Positions 44,189-53,762 of a stretch of DNA of 64,000 bases are shown one piece after another. The DNA lies in contig CAZJHO010000002.1 in NCBI GenBank assembly GCA_964546015.1, positions 248,001 through 312,000 of the forward strand, given 5' to 3'. The stretch is from JAFGVL01 sp964546015 (GTDB lineage Bacteria; Bacteroidota; Bacteroidia; Bacteroidales; Paludibacteraceae). Position 1 is the first letter of the stretch; each line of letters begins with the position of its first letter. The notes beneath the pieces are model-generated. The model saw only the letters and a list, made by a program, of their open reading frames with translations, ran no database searches and had not been told where the DNA came from. Both the position numbers and the translations under genes were made by a program.

Positions 44189-45505
44189 ATGAATACCCCT
44201 ATTAATTATAATATAGTTAAGTCGGTTATCGATAGTTTTAATTTATCTGACTTCGGTAAAGCAACCATTCGCGAAATAGTTTCGATTGTAAACAAGGTAG
44301 AAGCACAAACGGGCGAAAAATATGTAAGAATGGAAATAGGTTCGCCCGGTTTGGCAGCTTCACAAATAGGTATTGATGCAGAGATTGAGGCTTTGAATAA
44401 AGGTGTTGCATCTGTTTATCCTATGCTTGAAGGTGATCCGGAGTTAAAAAAACAAGCTTCTCGTTTTATAAAAGCATTTGTTAACATAGATATACCCGAA
44501 GCGTGTTGTATTCCTGTAGTCGGTTCGATGCAAGGAACTTATGCTACTTTTTTAGTTGCCGGACAATGCGATACGAAAAAAAACACAATTCTCTTTATTG
44601 ATCCGGGATTTCCGGTACAGAAGCTTCAACTTGATATTCTCGGATATAAATATGAAGCGTTCGATGTTTATGAATATCGCGGTGAAAAATTGGTCGAGAA
44701 AATGGAATCTTTTCTAAAGAAAGGAAATATTGCCGCTATAATTTATTCCAATCCTAATAATCCTGCATGGATTTGTTTACAAGAATCCGAATTGAAAGGT
44801 ATTGGCGAGTTGGCTACAAAATATGATACCATTGTAATAGAAGATTTAGCTTATTTTGCAATGGATTTCCGTAAAGATTTGAGTTGTCCGTTTCAATCAC
44901 CGTTTCAATCATCGGTAGCTCGTTATACGGATAATTATATTATGTTGATATCAAGCTCGAAAGCCTTTAGTTATGCCGGACAGCGTATAGGTGTTATAGC
45001 TATTTCGGATAAATTGTTTTATCGTAAATACGAATTATTGGAACAACGCTACAAGACTGCAGAATTTGGAAATGTATTAGTGAACCGTGTGTTATACGGA
45101 TTAACGGCAGGAACAACTCATTCGGCGCAAATAGCTTTAGCAGCTATGTTCAAAGCCGCTTGTGATGGCACTTTTAATTTTTTAGAAGATGTAAAAGTAT
45201 ATGCTCGCCGGGCGGAAATTATAAAAAAAATGTTCTTGGATAATGGTTTCGAGCTTGTTTATGCCGATGATTTAGGTGAAGAAATCGCAAATGGGTTTTA
45301 TTTCACCATTCGTTATCCGGGAATGACCGGTGCAGAATTGATGGAACGGCTTATTTATTATGGAATCAGTGCTATTTCTTTATTAACAACAGGTAGTTTA
45401 CAAGAAGGATTACGAGTTTGTATTTCATTTGTGAAAGAAAGTCAGTTTGAAATATTAAACAAACGAATAAAACAATTTGCAGCAGATCACAGACTGACAA
45501 ATTGA
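44189..45505 (+). CDS. PLP-dependent class I/II aminotransferase
   Basis: A 438-residue fold-type I enzyme. 'IYSNPNNPAWICLQESEL' and 'IEDLAYFAMD' supply the PLP ring-stacking and Asp contacts, 'ISSSKAFSYAGQRIG' holds the Schiff-base lysine and 'LRVCISF' the carboxylate-binding Arg. The substrate cannot be fixed; the N-terminal 'VRMEIGSPGLAASQIGIDAEIEAL' is characteristic of a Bacteroidota-frequent branch annotated only as aminotransferase. A TACATTTG box lies at 44158-44165, 23 nt before the ATG. The gene is followed 65 nt later by clpC. Confidence 0.87.
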   Translation: MNTPINYNIVKSVIDSFNLSDFGKATIREIVSIVNKVEAQTGEKYVRMEIGSPGLAASQIGIDAEIEALNKGVASVYPMLEGDPELKKQASRFIKAFVNIDIPEACCIPVVGSMQGTYATFLVAGQCDTKKNTILFIDPGFPVQKLQLDILGYKYEAFDVYEYRGEKLVEKMESFLKKGNIAAIIYSNPNNPAWICLQESELKGIGELATKYDTIVIEDLAYFAMDFRKDLSCPFQSPFQSSVARYTDNYIMLISSSKAFSYAGQRIGVIAISDKLFYRKYELLEQRYKTAEFGNVLVNRVLYGLTAGTTHSAQIALAAMFKAACDGTFNFLEDVKVYARRAEIIKKMFLDNGFELVYADDLGEEIANGFYFTIRYPGMTGAELMERLIYYGISAISLLTTGSLQEGLRVCISFVKESQFEILNKRIKQFAADHRLTN

Positions 45506-45570
45506 CATAAAGAGCTAAAGGCACACTATTTGTGTGAATAAGCCGAAACTTAGCCAGAAAGGAAAAAATT

Positions 45571-48072
45571 ATGGAAATCAATTTTTCGCAACGAGTAAAT
45601 GATGTCCTGCAATATAGCTATGAAGAAGCAGAACGACTTGGGAATGACTATGTTGGACCAGAACATTTACTTTTAGGACTTTTGCGTGATGGACAAGGTA
45701 AGGCATTGGATCTTATGCTTGCTTTTAAAGTTGATATTAAACGAATAAAACAAAAAATAGAAGCTGATATTCGTACTACCAACAATGTGTCCGGACAAGA
45801 ATTATCAATGCTAAAATCTACTGATAAGATATTGAAGATAATAGTATTGGAAGTGCGTTCTTTGGGTGATAAAGAAGCTGATACGGAACATTTATTGTTA
45901 GCTATTTTGAAAGATAATAATAATCTGGCTTCAGAAGTGCTTGCAGCAGAGCATGTTGATTATGTGTTGGTGCGCGATTATCTATTGAAAGAAAAGCAAC
46001 TAAATCCGACTTCATTTTTTCAAAATGGCGAATCGGATGATGAGGAAGAATCAATATCTTCTTCTAATAATCCGAAGCAAAAATCATCTTCAAATACAGG
46101 AAAAAATAACAATGATACCCCTGCTTTAGATAGTTTTGGAACTGATATGACTAAAGCAGCCGAAGAAGGTCGCCTTGATCCTGTAGTAGGGCGCGAAGTG
46201 GAGATAGAACGATTGGCTCAAATACTTAGTCGCAGAAAGAAAAACAACCCTGTTTTAATTGGAGAACCCGGTGTAGGTAAATCCGCAATTGTAGAAGGAC
46301 TGGCTTTACGAATTATCCAACGAAAAGTGTCCCAAATCTTGTTTGACAAACGGGTTATTGCCTTAGATATGGCTTCGATTGTTGCCGGAACCAAATATCG
46401 TGGTCAATTTGAAGAGAGAATCAAAGCTATATTGAATGAGTTGTCTAAAAATCCGAATATAATTTTGTTTATTGACGAAATTCATACTATTGTCGGTGCC
46501 GGAAGCACACCCGGTTCGCTCGATGCAGCCAATATGCTTAAACCTGCTTTGGCGCGTGGAGAAATACAATGTATCGGAGCAACTACTTTAGACGAATATC
46601 GCCAGAATATTGAAAAAGACGGAGCGTTGGAGCGTCGTTTCCAGAAAGTCATGGTAGAACCTACCACAGTTGAAGAAACGCTTCAAATATTACAAAATAT
46701 TAAAGAGCGTTATGAGGATCATCATAGTGTAATTTATACACCTGAAGCCATTGAAGCATGTGTCAAATTGACAGATCGATATATTTCAGACAGATGTTTT
46801 CCTGATAAAGCTATCGATGCTTTGGATGAAGCCGGATCGCGTGCGCATATTATGAACATTACTGTGCCGGAAACTATCGAAAAAATCGAAAAAGAGATAG
46901 AAGGTGTAAAATTACAAAAACTCTCTGCGGCTAAAGATCAAAACTTTGAACTGGCTGCCGATTATCGTGATCGGGAAAAAGTGCTTCAAGATCAGCTGCA
47001 AGTCGAGAAAAATCAATGGGAATCCCAACTAAAAGAACATCGTGAAATTGTTACCGAAGAAAAAGTTGCCGAAGTAGTAGCTATGATGTCTGGAGTTCCG
47101 GTACAACGCATTGCTCAAGCTGAAGGATTAAAATTATTACAAATGGGTGAAACGCTCAAAAGGAAAGTAATTGGTCAAAATGAAGCAGTAGATAAAGTCG
47201 TTAAAGCGATTCAACGAAGTCGTGTTGGACTTAAAGATCCAAATAAACCAATTGGAACATTTATCTTTTTAGGTCCGACCGGTGTCGGTAAAACCCATCT
47301 GGCTAAGGTACTTGCCGAGTTTATGTTTGATAGTGCCGATTCGCTTATTAGAGTAGATATGAGCGAATATATGGAAAAATTCAGTGTTTCTCGTCTTATC
47401 GGAGCGCCTCCGGGTTATGTGGGTTACGAAGAAGGCGGACAACTAACCGAAAAAGTGCGTCGTAAACCCTACTCCATCGTATTACTTGATGAGATTGAGA
47501 AAGCACATCCGGATGTATTTAATTTGTTGCTGCAGGTGCTTGACGAAGGGCATTTGACTGATAGTTTAGGACGCAAAATCGATTTTAAAAACACTATTAT
47601 CATTATGACTTCGAATGTTGGAACTCGTCAGCTGAAAGATTTTGGTAAGGGTGTTGGCTTTTCATCTCTTAACGAAAATAAAATGGATGTAGAACATTCG
47701 CGCAGTGTGATTCAAAAAGCTTTGAATCGTACTTTTGCTCCCGAATTTTTAAATCGTGTGAACGATGTAATTATGTTTGATCAATTGAATAAAGAAGCTT
47801 TGTTCCAAATTATTGATTTAGAGCTGGAAGGATTATTCAAACGGGTAGATAATCTTGGTTTCAAACTTGAAATTACACTTGAAGCTAAAGATTTTATTGC
47901 TGAAAAAGGATATGATGTTCAATTTGGGGCTCGTCCTTTGAAACGAGCAATGCAACGCTATATAGAAGATGAATTGTCCGAAATAATTATAAAAAATGAA
48001 GTAAAAAAAGGTCAAACAATCCGACTTGGGTACAATAAGGATAAACAAAAAATTGTGCCTGAAATCGTTTAA
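45571..48072 (+). CDS. clpC: ATP-dependent Clp protease ATP-binding subunit ClpC
   Basis: An 833-residue Hsp100 unfoldase working with ClpP. Domains: paired Clp N repeats (1-145), a low-complexity linker rich in Ser/Asn, AAA+ domain 1 with Walker A 'GEPGVGKSA', a middle region with a UVR motif ('ELAADYRDREKVLQDQLQ') that marks ClpC rather than ClpB, AAA+ domain 2 with 'GPTGVGKTHLAK', and the C-terminal D2-small domain ('EKGYDVQFGARPLKRAMQRYIEDELSE'). It is single-gene with its own terminator. Confidence 0.95.
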   Translation: MEINFSQRVNDVLQYSYEEAERLGNDYVGPEHLLLGLLRDGQGKALDLMLAFKVDIKRIKQKIEADIRTTNNVSGQELSMLKSTDKILKIIVLEVRSLGDKEADTEHLLLAILKDNNNLASEVLAAEHVDYVLVRDYLLKEKQLNPTSFFQNGESDDEEESISSSNNPKQKSSSNTGKNNNDTPALDSFGTDMTKAAEEGRLDPVVGREVEIERLAQILSRRKKNNPVLIGEPGVGKSAIVEGLALRIIQRKVSQILFDKRVIALDMASIVAGTKYRGQFEERIKAILNELSKNPNIILFIDEIHTIVGAGSTPGSLDAANMLKPALARGEIQCIGATTLDEYRQNIEKDGALERRFQKVMVEPTTVEETLQILQNIKERYEDHHSVIYTPEAIEACVKLTDRYISDRCFPDKAIDALDEAGSRAHIMNITVPETIEKIEKEIEGVKLQKLSAAKDQNFELAADYRDREKVLQDQLQVEKNQWESQLKEHREIVTEEKVAEVVAMMSGVPVQRIAQAEGLKLLQMGETLKRKVIGQNEAVDKVVKAIQRSRVGLKDPNKPIGTFIFLGPTGVGKTHLAKVLAEFMFDSADSLIRVDMSEYMEKFSVSRLIGAPPGYVGYEEGGQLTEKVRRKPYSIVLLDEIEKAHPDVFNLLLQVLDEGHLTDSLGRKIDFKNTIIIMTSNVGTRQLKDFGKGVGFSSLNENKMDVEHSRSVIQKALNRTFAPEFLNRVNDVIMFDQLNKEALFQIIDLELEGLFKRVDNLGFKLEITLEAKDFIAEKGYDVQFGARPLKRAMQRYIEDELSEIIIKNEVKKGQTIRLGYNKDKQKIVPEIV

Positions 48073-48082
48073 AATTTTAATA

Positions 48083-48125
48083 AAAAGCTGTCCTGAGAGT
48101 AAAATTTCAGGATAGCTTTTTTATG
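48083..48125 (+). terminator. terminator of clpC
   Basis: AAAAGCTGTCCTGA (48083-48096) pairs with TCAGGATAGCTTTT (48107-48120) with one internal mismatch; a T-run follows. Confidence 0.88.
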
Positions 48126-48451
48126 TGTGAAATATTGAAATACAGGTCTGATTGTATTATTACTATTTTTTTTAGATTGCTTTTATAATGCCAAAGTGTC
48201 GGTAGCCATTAATGATACGGCAAATATATTGAATTGTTAATATACGGAAATTACAACTATTCGCGTTATTATAATTTAGGATTCTAAAGCATATCAAATC
48301 TTGAAAATAATTTGTTGTATAAGGATTTTTAGATATTTGTGGGCATTATTAATTAACGGATTGTTTTAATTCTGATTATTCGAAAGCCAAATTACCTCCT
48401 ATTTAGTCGGGTTGGCTATCAATCTTTTTGGAAAAGAATTTTAATTTAATT
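48126..48451. other. intergenic region upstream of the Bat operon
   Basis: 326 bp, AT-rich, with no gene seen. No exact TTTG-N19-TAnnTTTG promoter was found. moxR and DUF58 genes, usual upstream members of Bat loci, are absent. Confidence 0.45.
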
Positions 48452-49351
48452 ATGAACTTTATTCGAATAGTACTGTTTGGTTGTTTGTTTCCTGTATTTG
48501 CTTTTGGACAAGTAAGTGTAAAAGCAAAAATAGATTCTTCTACCCTACTTATAGGACAACAGACTGATATTCAATTAGAATTAGTTCAGCCTAAAAACAC
48601 AAAAACTACTTTTCCTGTTATAAAAGATACATTACTTGCAGGACTTGAAGTGCTCAAAGTATCTAAAAATGATACTGTAATCGTCGATAATAAAGAAAAA
48701 ATTACTTCGACAATTACCATTACGGCATTCGATTCGGCAATATATCAAATACCTTCTTTTATATTTATTCATGGAAAAGATACATTGAAAACCAATTCGT
48801 TATCATTAAAAATAATTCCTGTTGCAGTAGATACAACTAAGCAAAACCTATACGATATAAAACCGATATATGAATTTCCGGCAGATTATACTCAAATCAT
48901 TGTTATAATTGCCTTAATTCTATTGCTCATTATTGCTGCAATATTCTTATTTTTCTACTTAAAGAAAAGGAAGAAACAAACTCCACAAGTTATTGTAAAA
49001 GAGGAAGAACCAGTTGTTGAAATAAATCCGAAAGAAGAAGCTTTGCATGCGTTGGAACAGATACAAAAAGACAAAATCTGGCAACAAGGCAAAATAAAAG
49101 AATATTATACCGACATCACACAGGTCGTACGGCTTTATATAGAGCGACAACTCGGTATTATTGCCTTGGAAATGACTACAGACGAAATTCTGTTCGATTT
49201 AAAAAAGAAAATAAATACTGATGTTTTTAAGGTACTTAAAGGACTCCTTACAACTGCCGATTTAGTCAAATTTGCCAAGTTTGTGCCTAATGAAGATGAT
49301 TATGAGAAGGCAATTAAAAGAGCTTTTGAATTTGTAGAAAAAATAAATTAA
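48452..49351 (+). CDS. Bat-operon membrane protein with periplasmic domain
   Basis: A 299-residue protein: signal peptide (1-20, 'CLFPVFAFG-Q'), a periplasmic beta-rich domain to about residue 145 ('KIDSSTLLIGQQTDIQLELVQP', related to the BatD N-terminus), one transmembrane helix (about 150-172, 'IIVIIALILLLIIAAIFLFFY') and a cytoplasmic helical domain with 'ALHALEQIQKDKIWQQGKIKEYYTDITQVVRLYIERQLGI'. This is the conserved gene placed before batA in Bacteroidota. The ATG at 48452 is chosen over a TTG 8 codons upstream because it begins the signal peptide. Its stop overlaps the batA start by 1 nt. Confidence 0.82.
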   Translation: MNFIRIVLFGCLFPVFAFGQVSVKAKIDSSTLLIGQQTDIQLELVQPKNTKTTFPVIKDTLLAGLEVLKVSKNDTVIVDNKEKITSTITITAFDSAIYQIPSFIFIHGKDTLKTNSLSLKIIPVAVDTTKQNLYDIKPIYEFPADYTQIIVIIALILLLIIAAIFLFFYLKKRKKQTPQVIVKEEEPVVEINPKEEALHALEQIQKDKIWQQGKIKEYYTDITQVVRLYIERQLGIIALEMTTDEILFDLKKKINTDVFKVLKGLLTTADLVKFAKFVPNEDDYEKAIKRAFEFVEKIN

Positions 49352-50331
49352 TGAGTTTTCAGAATCCTACATATCTATTTCTTTTACTGTTGGTTATACC
49401 AATTATTTGGTGGTATGTAAAACGAAGTTTTAAGAGCGAATCTTCAGTTCGTTTTTCTTCATTACGACCATTTGATGGAGTAAAATCAAACCTAAAAGTA
49501 GTATTCAGACATATCCCTTTTGTGTTGCGTATCTTGGCAATAGTTTTACTTATAATTGTTATTGCCCAACCGCAAAAAACAGGAAATTGGAAAAAAAATG
49601 CCAAAGGTATTGATATTGTACTTGCAATAGATATTTCGCAATCGATGCTTGCTGAAGATTTAAAGCCCAACCGGCTCAGTGCTGCTATAAACCTTTCGAC
49701 TCAATTTATCAATGACCGACCAAACGACAATATCGGTTTAGTTGTCTTTTCCGGGGAAAGCTTTACGCAATGCCCTCTTACACTAGATCATGTAACTTTA
49801 ATTGAGATGTTTAAAAACATCAACTTTGGAGTTTTGCGCGACGGAACAGCTATTGGATTAGGATTAACGAATGCGGTAAGTTGCTTAAAATCAGGACAAT
49901 CAAAATCAAAAGTAATAATCTTATTAACCGATGGAATCAATAATATAGGCGATATTTCGCCTGAAATGGCAGCAGAATTAGCAAAGAAAATGAATATCCG
50001 TGTGTACACTATCGGTGTAGGCACCGAAGGTCTGGCACCTTTCCCATTTAAAACGCCTTTGGGTGTTTTTTACGAAAATGTAGCTGTAGAAATAGACGAA
50101 CTTTTGCTCAAAAATATAGCCCAAAGTACCGGAGGACTTTATTTCAGAGCAACAGATAACAATCGTTTGCAACAAATATACATGCAAATAGATAAACTCG
50201 AAAAAACAAAGTTAAAACAGCAACATGATATTCCGAAAGAAGATGTTTATCTTCCTTTTGCTTTGCTGGCAGGACTTTGTGTATTGTTGGAGTTGATTTT
50301 ACGAATGAGTATTTTACGGAAAATTCCATAA
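49351..50331 (+). CDS. batA: BatA, von Willebrand A domain membrane protein
   Basis: A 326-residue protein with N-terminal hydrophobic helices ('FLLLLVIPIIWWYV' and 'ILAIVLLIIVIAQPQ'), a von Willebrand type A domain (about 85-290) and a C-terminal transmembrane helix. The MIDAS metal site is intact: D-x-S-x-S in 'IDISQSML', with Thr and Asp in 'DGTAIG' and 'LTDGINN'. Bat proteins of Bacteroides were linked to oxygen tolerance, and the system resembles MoxR-associated complex-assembly machines. batA and batB are paralogues. Confidence 0.9.
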   Translation: MSFQNPTYLFLLLLVIPIIWWYVKRSFKSESSVRFSSLRPFDGVKSNLKVVFRHIPFVLRILAIVLLIIVIAQPQKTGNWKKNAKGIDIVLAIDISQSMLAEDLKPNRLSAAINLSTQFINDRPNDNIGLVVFSGESFTQCPLTLDHVTLIEMFKNINFGVLRDGTAIGLGLTNAVSCLKSGQSKSKVIILLTDGINNIGDISPEMAAELAKKMNIRVYTIGVGTEGLAPFPFKTPLGVFYENVAVEIDELLLKNIAQSTGGLYFRATDNNRLQQIYMQIDKLEKTKLKQQHDIPKEDVYLPFALLAGLCVLLELILRMSILRKIP

Positions 50332-50371
50332 AAATTATTAATTATCAATTGTAATTATTAATTAAAAATAT

Positions 50372-51370
50372 ATGCGTTTCGATAATCCGGAATATTTACA
50401 CTTGTTGCTTCTAATTCCTTTATTGATAGTGTTTTATTTGTATTTTCTATCAAGAAAGAAAAAAGATTTGGCGAAATTAGCCAACAGCGAATTACAGAAA
50501 GAACTGATGCCATCTTATTCTATGATGCGGTCGCATTGGAAATTTGTTTTGGTAACACTGGCTCTAACTTTGTGTATTTTATCATTAGCTAAACCTCAAA
50601 TCGGTGGAAAAACAACATCTAAAAAACAAGGTGTAGAACTTGTTGTGGCGCTCGATGTTTCCAATTCAATGTTAGCAAAAGATGTACAACCAAGTCGCTT
50701 GGAGAATGCCAAATATGTCATTTCGAAACTCACAGAAGATAAAAATGTAGGTAAAATGGGATTAGTTGTTTTTGCAGGCGATGCTTACATTCAGTTGCCC
50801 GTAACAACAGATTTTGCTGCCGTGAAAATGTTACTTTCTACCCTTTCGCCAGCATTAGTTACGACACAAGGTACAGCTATTGGTGCAGCGATAAATAAAT
50901 CGGTAAAGATGTTATCGAATCAAAAAGATAATAAATCAGCCAAATTAATTTTGGTAATTACCGATGGAGAAAATCATGAAGATGATGCTGTTGAATCGGC
51001 AAAAAAAGCAAATAAGAGTAATATTATGGTCTCTGTTATTGGGGTAGGTAAAACATCCGGCGCACCAATTCCGGATTTGGAAACCGGCAGTTATAAAAAA
51101 GATAAATCTGGGGAAACAGTATTATCAAAATTAAATGAAAAAATGAACAAAGATATTGTGTCGGCCGGTGGTGGTAGTTATATTCGTGCGGATAATATAG
51201 GTAATGCCCAAAAACAACTTCAACAACAATTAGACGATATCGTTTCCGGAAATGGGAAAATAACCGTTTATTCCGAATATACCGATATTTTTGTTTCTGT
51301 GGCTGCTTTGGCATTGTTATTATTAATAGTAGAACTGTTTGTTTCGGAACGAAAAAGAATAAAAAAATGA
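50372..51370 (+). CDS. batB: BatB, von Willebrand A domain membrane protein
   Basis: A 332-residue paralogue of BatA: two N-terminal hydrophobic segments, vWA domain with MIDAS 'LDVSNSML', 'QGTAIGAA' and 'ITDGENHEDD', and a C-terminal helix 'VSVAALALLLLIVELFV'. It follows batA by 40 nt and overlaps batC by 4 nt (ATGA). It probably forms a membrane complex with BatA and BatC. Confidence 0.9.
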   Translation: MRFDNPEYLHLLLLIPLLIVFYLYFLSRKKKDLAKLANSELQKELMPSYSMMRSHWKFVLVTLALTLCILSLAKPQIGGKTTSKKQGVELVVALDVSNSMLAKDVQPSRLENAKYVISKLTEDKNVGKMGLVVFAGDAYIQLPVTTDFAAVKMLLSTLSPALVTTQGTAIGAAINKSVKMLSNQKDNKSAKLILVITDGENHEDDAVESAKKANKSNIMVSVIGVGKTSGAPIPDLETGSYKKDKSGETVLSKLNEKMNKDIVSAGGGSYIRADNIGNAQKQLQQQLDDIVSGNGKITVYSEYTDIFVSVAALALLLLIVELFVSERKRIKK

Positions 51371-51948
51371 GACAAATATTATTCATATTATTAGCTTTTT
51401 TTAGTGCTTCTTTTCTTTTTGCTCAAAAAGGGAAAAAAGAAATCAATATCGGCAACGATTTATATAAATCCGGCAAATATGCAGAAGCAGAGAAAGCATA
51501 TAAAAAAAATTTAGGTAAAAATCCTAACTCTTTTGAAGGGACATTCAATTTAGGAAATTCGTACTATAAACAAGGAAAATATGCTGATGCTGTTGACGAA
51601 TATGAACACAGTACAATGATGTCGATCGATTCTATTCAGCAGGCTAACTCGTACCATAATATGGGTAATTCATATTACAAAGCTCAACAGTACGACAAAA
51701 GTGCGAATGCTTATAAAGCTTCTCTAAGACTTAATCCCAATGATAATCAGACACGCTATAATTTGGCTTTAGCTCAGCAAAAGCTAAAACAGCAACAACA
51801 AGAAAATCCTCCACCCCAACCGGAAGAAATGCAGGATAAAACAGCAGAACAATTATTAGATGCTTTTAATCAGGATCAACAAAAGTTACAAGAAAAAATG
51901 AAGCAACAAGTACCTCCATCACAACGACAAGTAGAAAAAGATTGGTAA
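51367..51948 (+). CDS. batC: BatC, exported TPR protein
   Basis: A 193-residue protein: signal peptide (1-18, 'FSASFLFA-Q'), three or four TPR units ('NDLYKSGKYAEAEKAYKKNLGKNPNSFEGTFNLGNSYYKQGKYADAVDEY', 'YHNMGNSYYKAQQYDKSANAYKASLRLNPND') and a Gln/Pro-rich tail. It is the usual TPR partner of BatA/BatB, on the periplasmic face. Its start overlaps the batB stop. Confidence 0.9.
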   Translation: MRQILFILLAFFSASFLFAQKGKKEINIGNDLYKSGKYAEAEKAYKKNLGKNPNSFEGTFNLGNSYYKQGKYADAVDEYEHSTMMSIDSIQQANSYHNMGNSYYKAQQYDKSANAYKASLRLNPNDNQTRYNLALAQQKLKQQQQENPPPQPEEMQDKTAEQLLDAFNQDQQKLQEKMKQQVPPSQRQVEKDW

Positions 51949-52028
51949 TTATCATTTTGAGTTGATAGGTTGATAAAGTTTATTGGTTTATAAACCATCA
52001 ACAAATAAACCCATAAACCGATATTATT

Positions 52029-53705
52029 ATGAAAAATAAAAACTTTATTATAATCTTTTGCTTATTCATTACGGTTTTTAGTGCAAATGCAATTTCGTTT
52101 AAAGCATCAGCGCCTAAAATGGTGGTTGCCGGAGAACAATTTCAGCTTACTTATACCATAGATGCAGGCAATGCTCAAAATATCAGAGTGCCGGAAATGC
52201 CGCTATTCAAGATATTAGCCAATTTTCAAAGTCGTTCGCAAAGCACACAAGTAATTAATGGCAAAGCAAGTTCGCAAACCGAAGTGTCATATATTTATAC
52301 GCTTGTTGCCGAGAAGGAAGGCGAATATACCATTCCACCAGCAACTATCACGGTTGCAGGCAAAAAATATACATCCAATTCCCTCACAATCAAAGTAAAA
52401 AAAGGTGTACTACAATCTGCTGCTACAGTTACAAAAAGTAATGCTATAACTGAACGAAACCTTTTTGTTAGGGCAATACCTTCTAAAATAAAACTTTACG
52501 AACATGATTATTTATTACTGACTTATAAATTATATTCGCAAGTTGAAATAGTCAGTTTGTCAAATAGAAAAATACCTGATTTTAAAGATTTTATCGTAAA
52601 AGAAATAGACGAATCCGATAGCAAACAATTTGATATAGAAGAATATAACGGTGAGCAATATAATACAATTATTTTATATCAGGCATTGATTTATCCGCAA
52701 AAGAATGGAACAATAAAAATCGGAAAAGCCTCTTTCGAGCCTATTGTACGAATATATTCTCCCGGACAAATGCAGAGTATCTTTGCTGACCCTTATCAAA
52801 ATGTTCGTAAAACATTAGTTGCTCCTGAGGTGGCAATAACTGTGGATAAACTTCCAGCAGAAGGAAAACCGGCTCATTTCAACAATTTGGTTGGGGAATT
52901 TTCTATTAACACTTCGCTTTCCGCTTCTAAAGCGAAACAAAACGAACCATTAACGCTTACTTATACAATATCGGGCAAGGGCGATATGAAACTAATAGAG
53001 TTTCCTAAATTGGTATTTGATTCGAATTTAGAGGTTTATGATCCAAAAATTGATGTTACTTACACCAATAATGGAGATGATATTAGTAGTAAAAAAACAA
53101 TCGAATATTTAGTTATCCCAAGGAAAGAGGGTGTATTCGCCATGCCGAATTGGACGCTATCCTATTTCGATACAAAAACAAATTCTTATAAAACAACCAA
53201 CTCGCAAATTGTTAAATTAGAAGTTACCGGAATAAATACAAATACTGAGAATTTACAGCAAAATCAATTTAGCACAACAGATGAAAGTATTATAAAATAT
53301 TTTTTACTTGTAATAATTTTTATTTTAATACTAGCAGTCGTTCTTTTCTTTATTTTTTATAAAAAGAAAAAACAAAATAAACCGGAAGATAATAATCAAA
53401 TTTTATTTCAATTAGAAAGTTTAAAAGATCATTTACAAAAAAATGATAAAGAGAAGTTCTACGATGGTGTTTTAAAAATATTATGGAATCTGTTAAGCGA
53501 GAAATTATCCATTCCGATAGCGGCACTTACCAAAGAAAATGTGTTGATAGCATTAAGTAAAAACGGTTTTACCAAAGAAGAATCTGATGAAATACTGGGT
53601 ATCTGGAGTGAATGTGAATTTGCCCGTTACTCTCCTACATCAGACACACAGGCTATGGATAAAATATACGATCGAATAATCAATGTAATTCGCTATTTAA
53701 AATAA
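52029..53705 (+). CDS. batD: BatD, oxygen-tolerance family membrane protein
   Basis: A 558-residue protein: signal peptide (1-21), a large periplasmic beta-sandwich region (about 22-420) with 'ASAPKMVVAGEQFQLTYTIDAGNAQNIRVPEMPLFKI' typical of the BatD family, one transmembrane helix (about 425-447, 'FLLVIIFILILAVVLFFIFY') and a cytoplasmic tail. It closes the operon; batE, often next, is not found here. An 80-nt gap to batC contains an inverted stretch near 51960-52020 (TTATGGGTTT-like) that may act as a processing hairpin. Confidence 0.9.
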   Translation: MKNKNFIIIFCLFITVFSANAISFKASAPKMVVAGEQFQLTYTIDAGNAQNIRVPEMPLFKILANFQSRSQSTQVINGKASSQTEVSYIYTLVAEKEGEYTIPPATITVAGKKYTSNSLTIKVKKGVLQSAATVTKSNAITERNLFVRAIPSKIKLYEHDYLLLTYKLYSQVEIVSLSNRKIPDFKDFIVKEIDESDSKQFDIEEYNGEQYNTIILYQALIYPQKNGTIKIGKASFEPIVRIYSPGQMQSIFADPYQNVRKTLVAPEVAITVDKLPAEGKPAHFNNLVGEFSINTSLSASKAKQNEPLTLTYTISGKGDMKLIEFPKLVFDSNLEVYDPKIDVTYTNNGDDISSKKTIEYLVIPRKEGVFAMPNWTLSYFDTKTNSYKTTNSQIVKLEVTGINTNTENLQQNQFSTTDESIIKYFLLVIIFILILAVVLFFIFYKKKKQNKPEDNNQILFQLESLKDHLQKNDKEKFYDGVLKILWNLLSEKLSIPIAALTKENVLIALSKNGFTKEESDEILGIWSECEFARYSPTSDTQAMDKIYDRIINVIRYLK

Positions 53706-53723
53706 AAGGAGTTAATGTTTCAC

Positions 53724-53762
53724 AAAAATCCCATAAACTTGCAAGTCTATGGGATTTTTTTA
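53724..53762. terminator. bidirectional terminator after batD
   Basis: AAAAATCCCATA (53724-53735) pairs with TATGGGATTTTT (53748-53759), and an inner palindrome ACTTGCAAGT extends it. It serves batD and the converging LysM gene, whose stop lies within the T-run. Confidence 0.88.
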
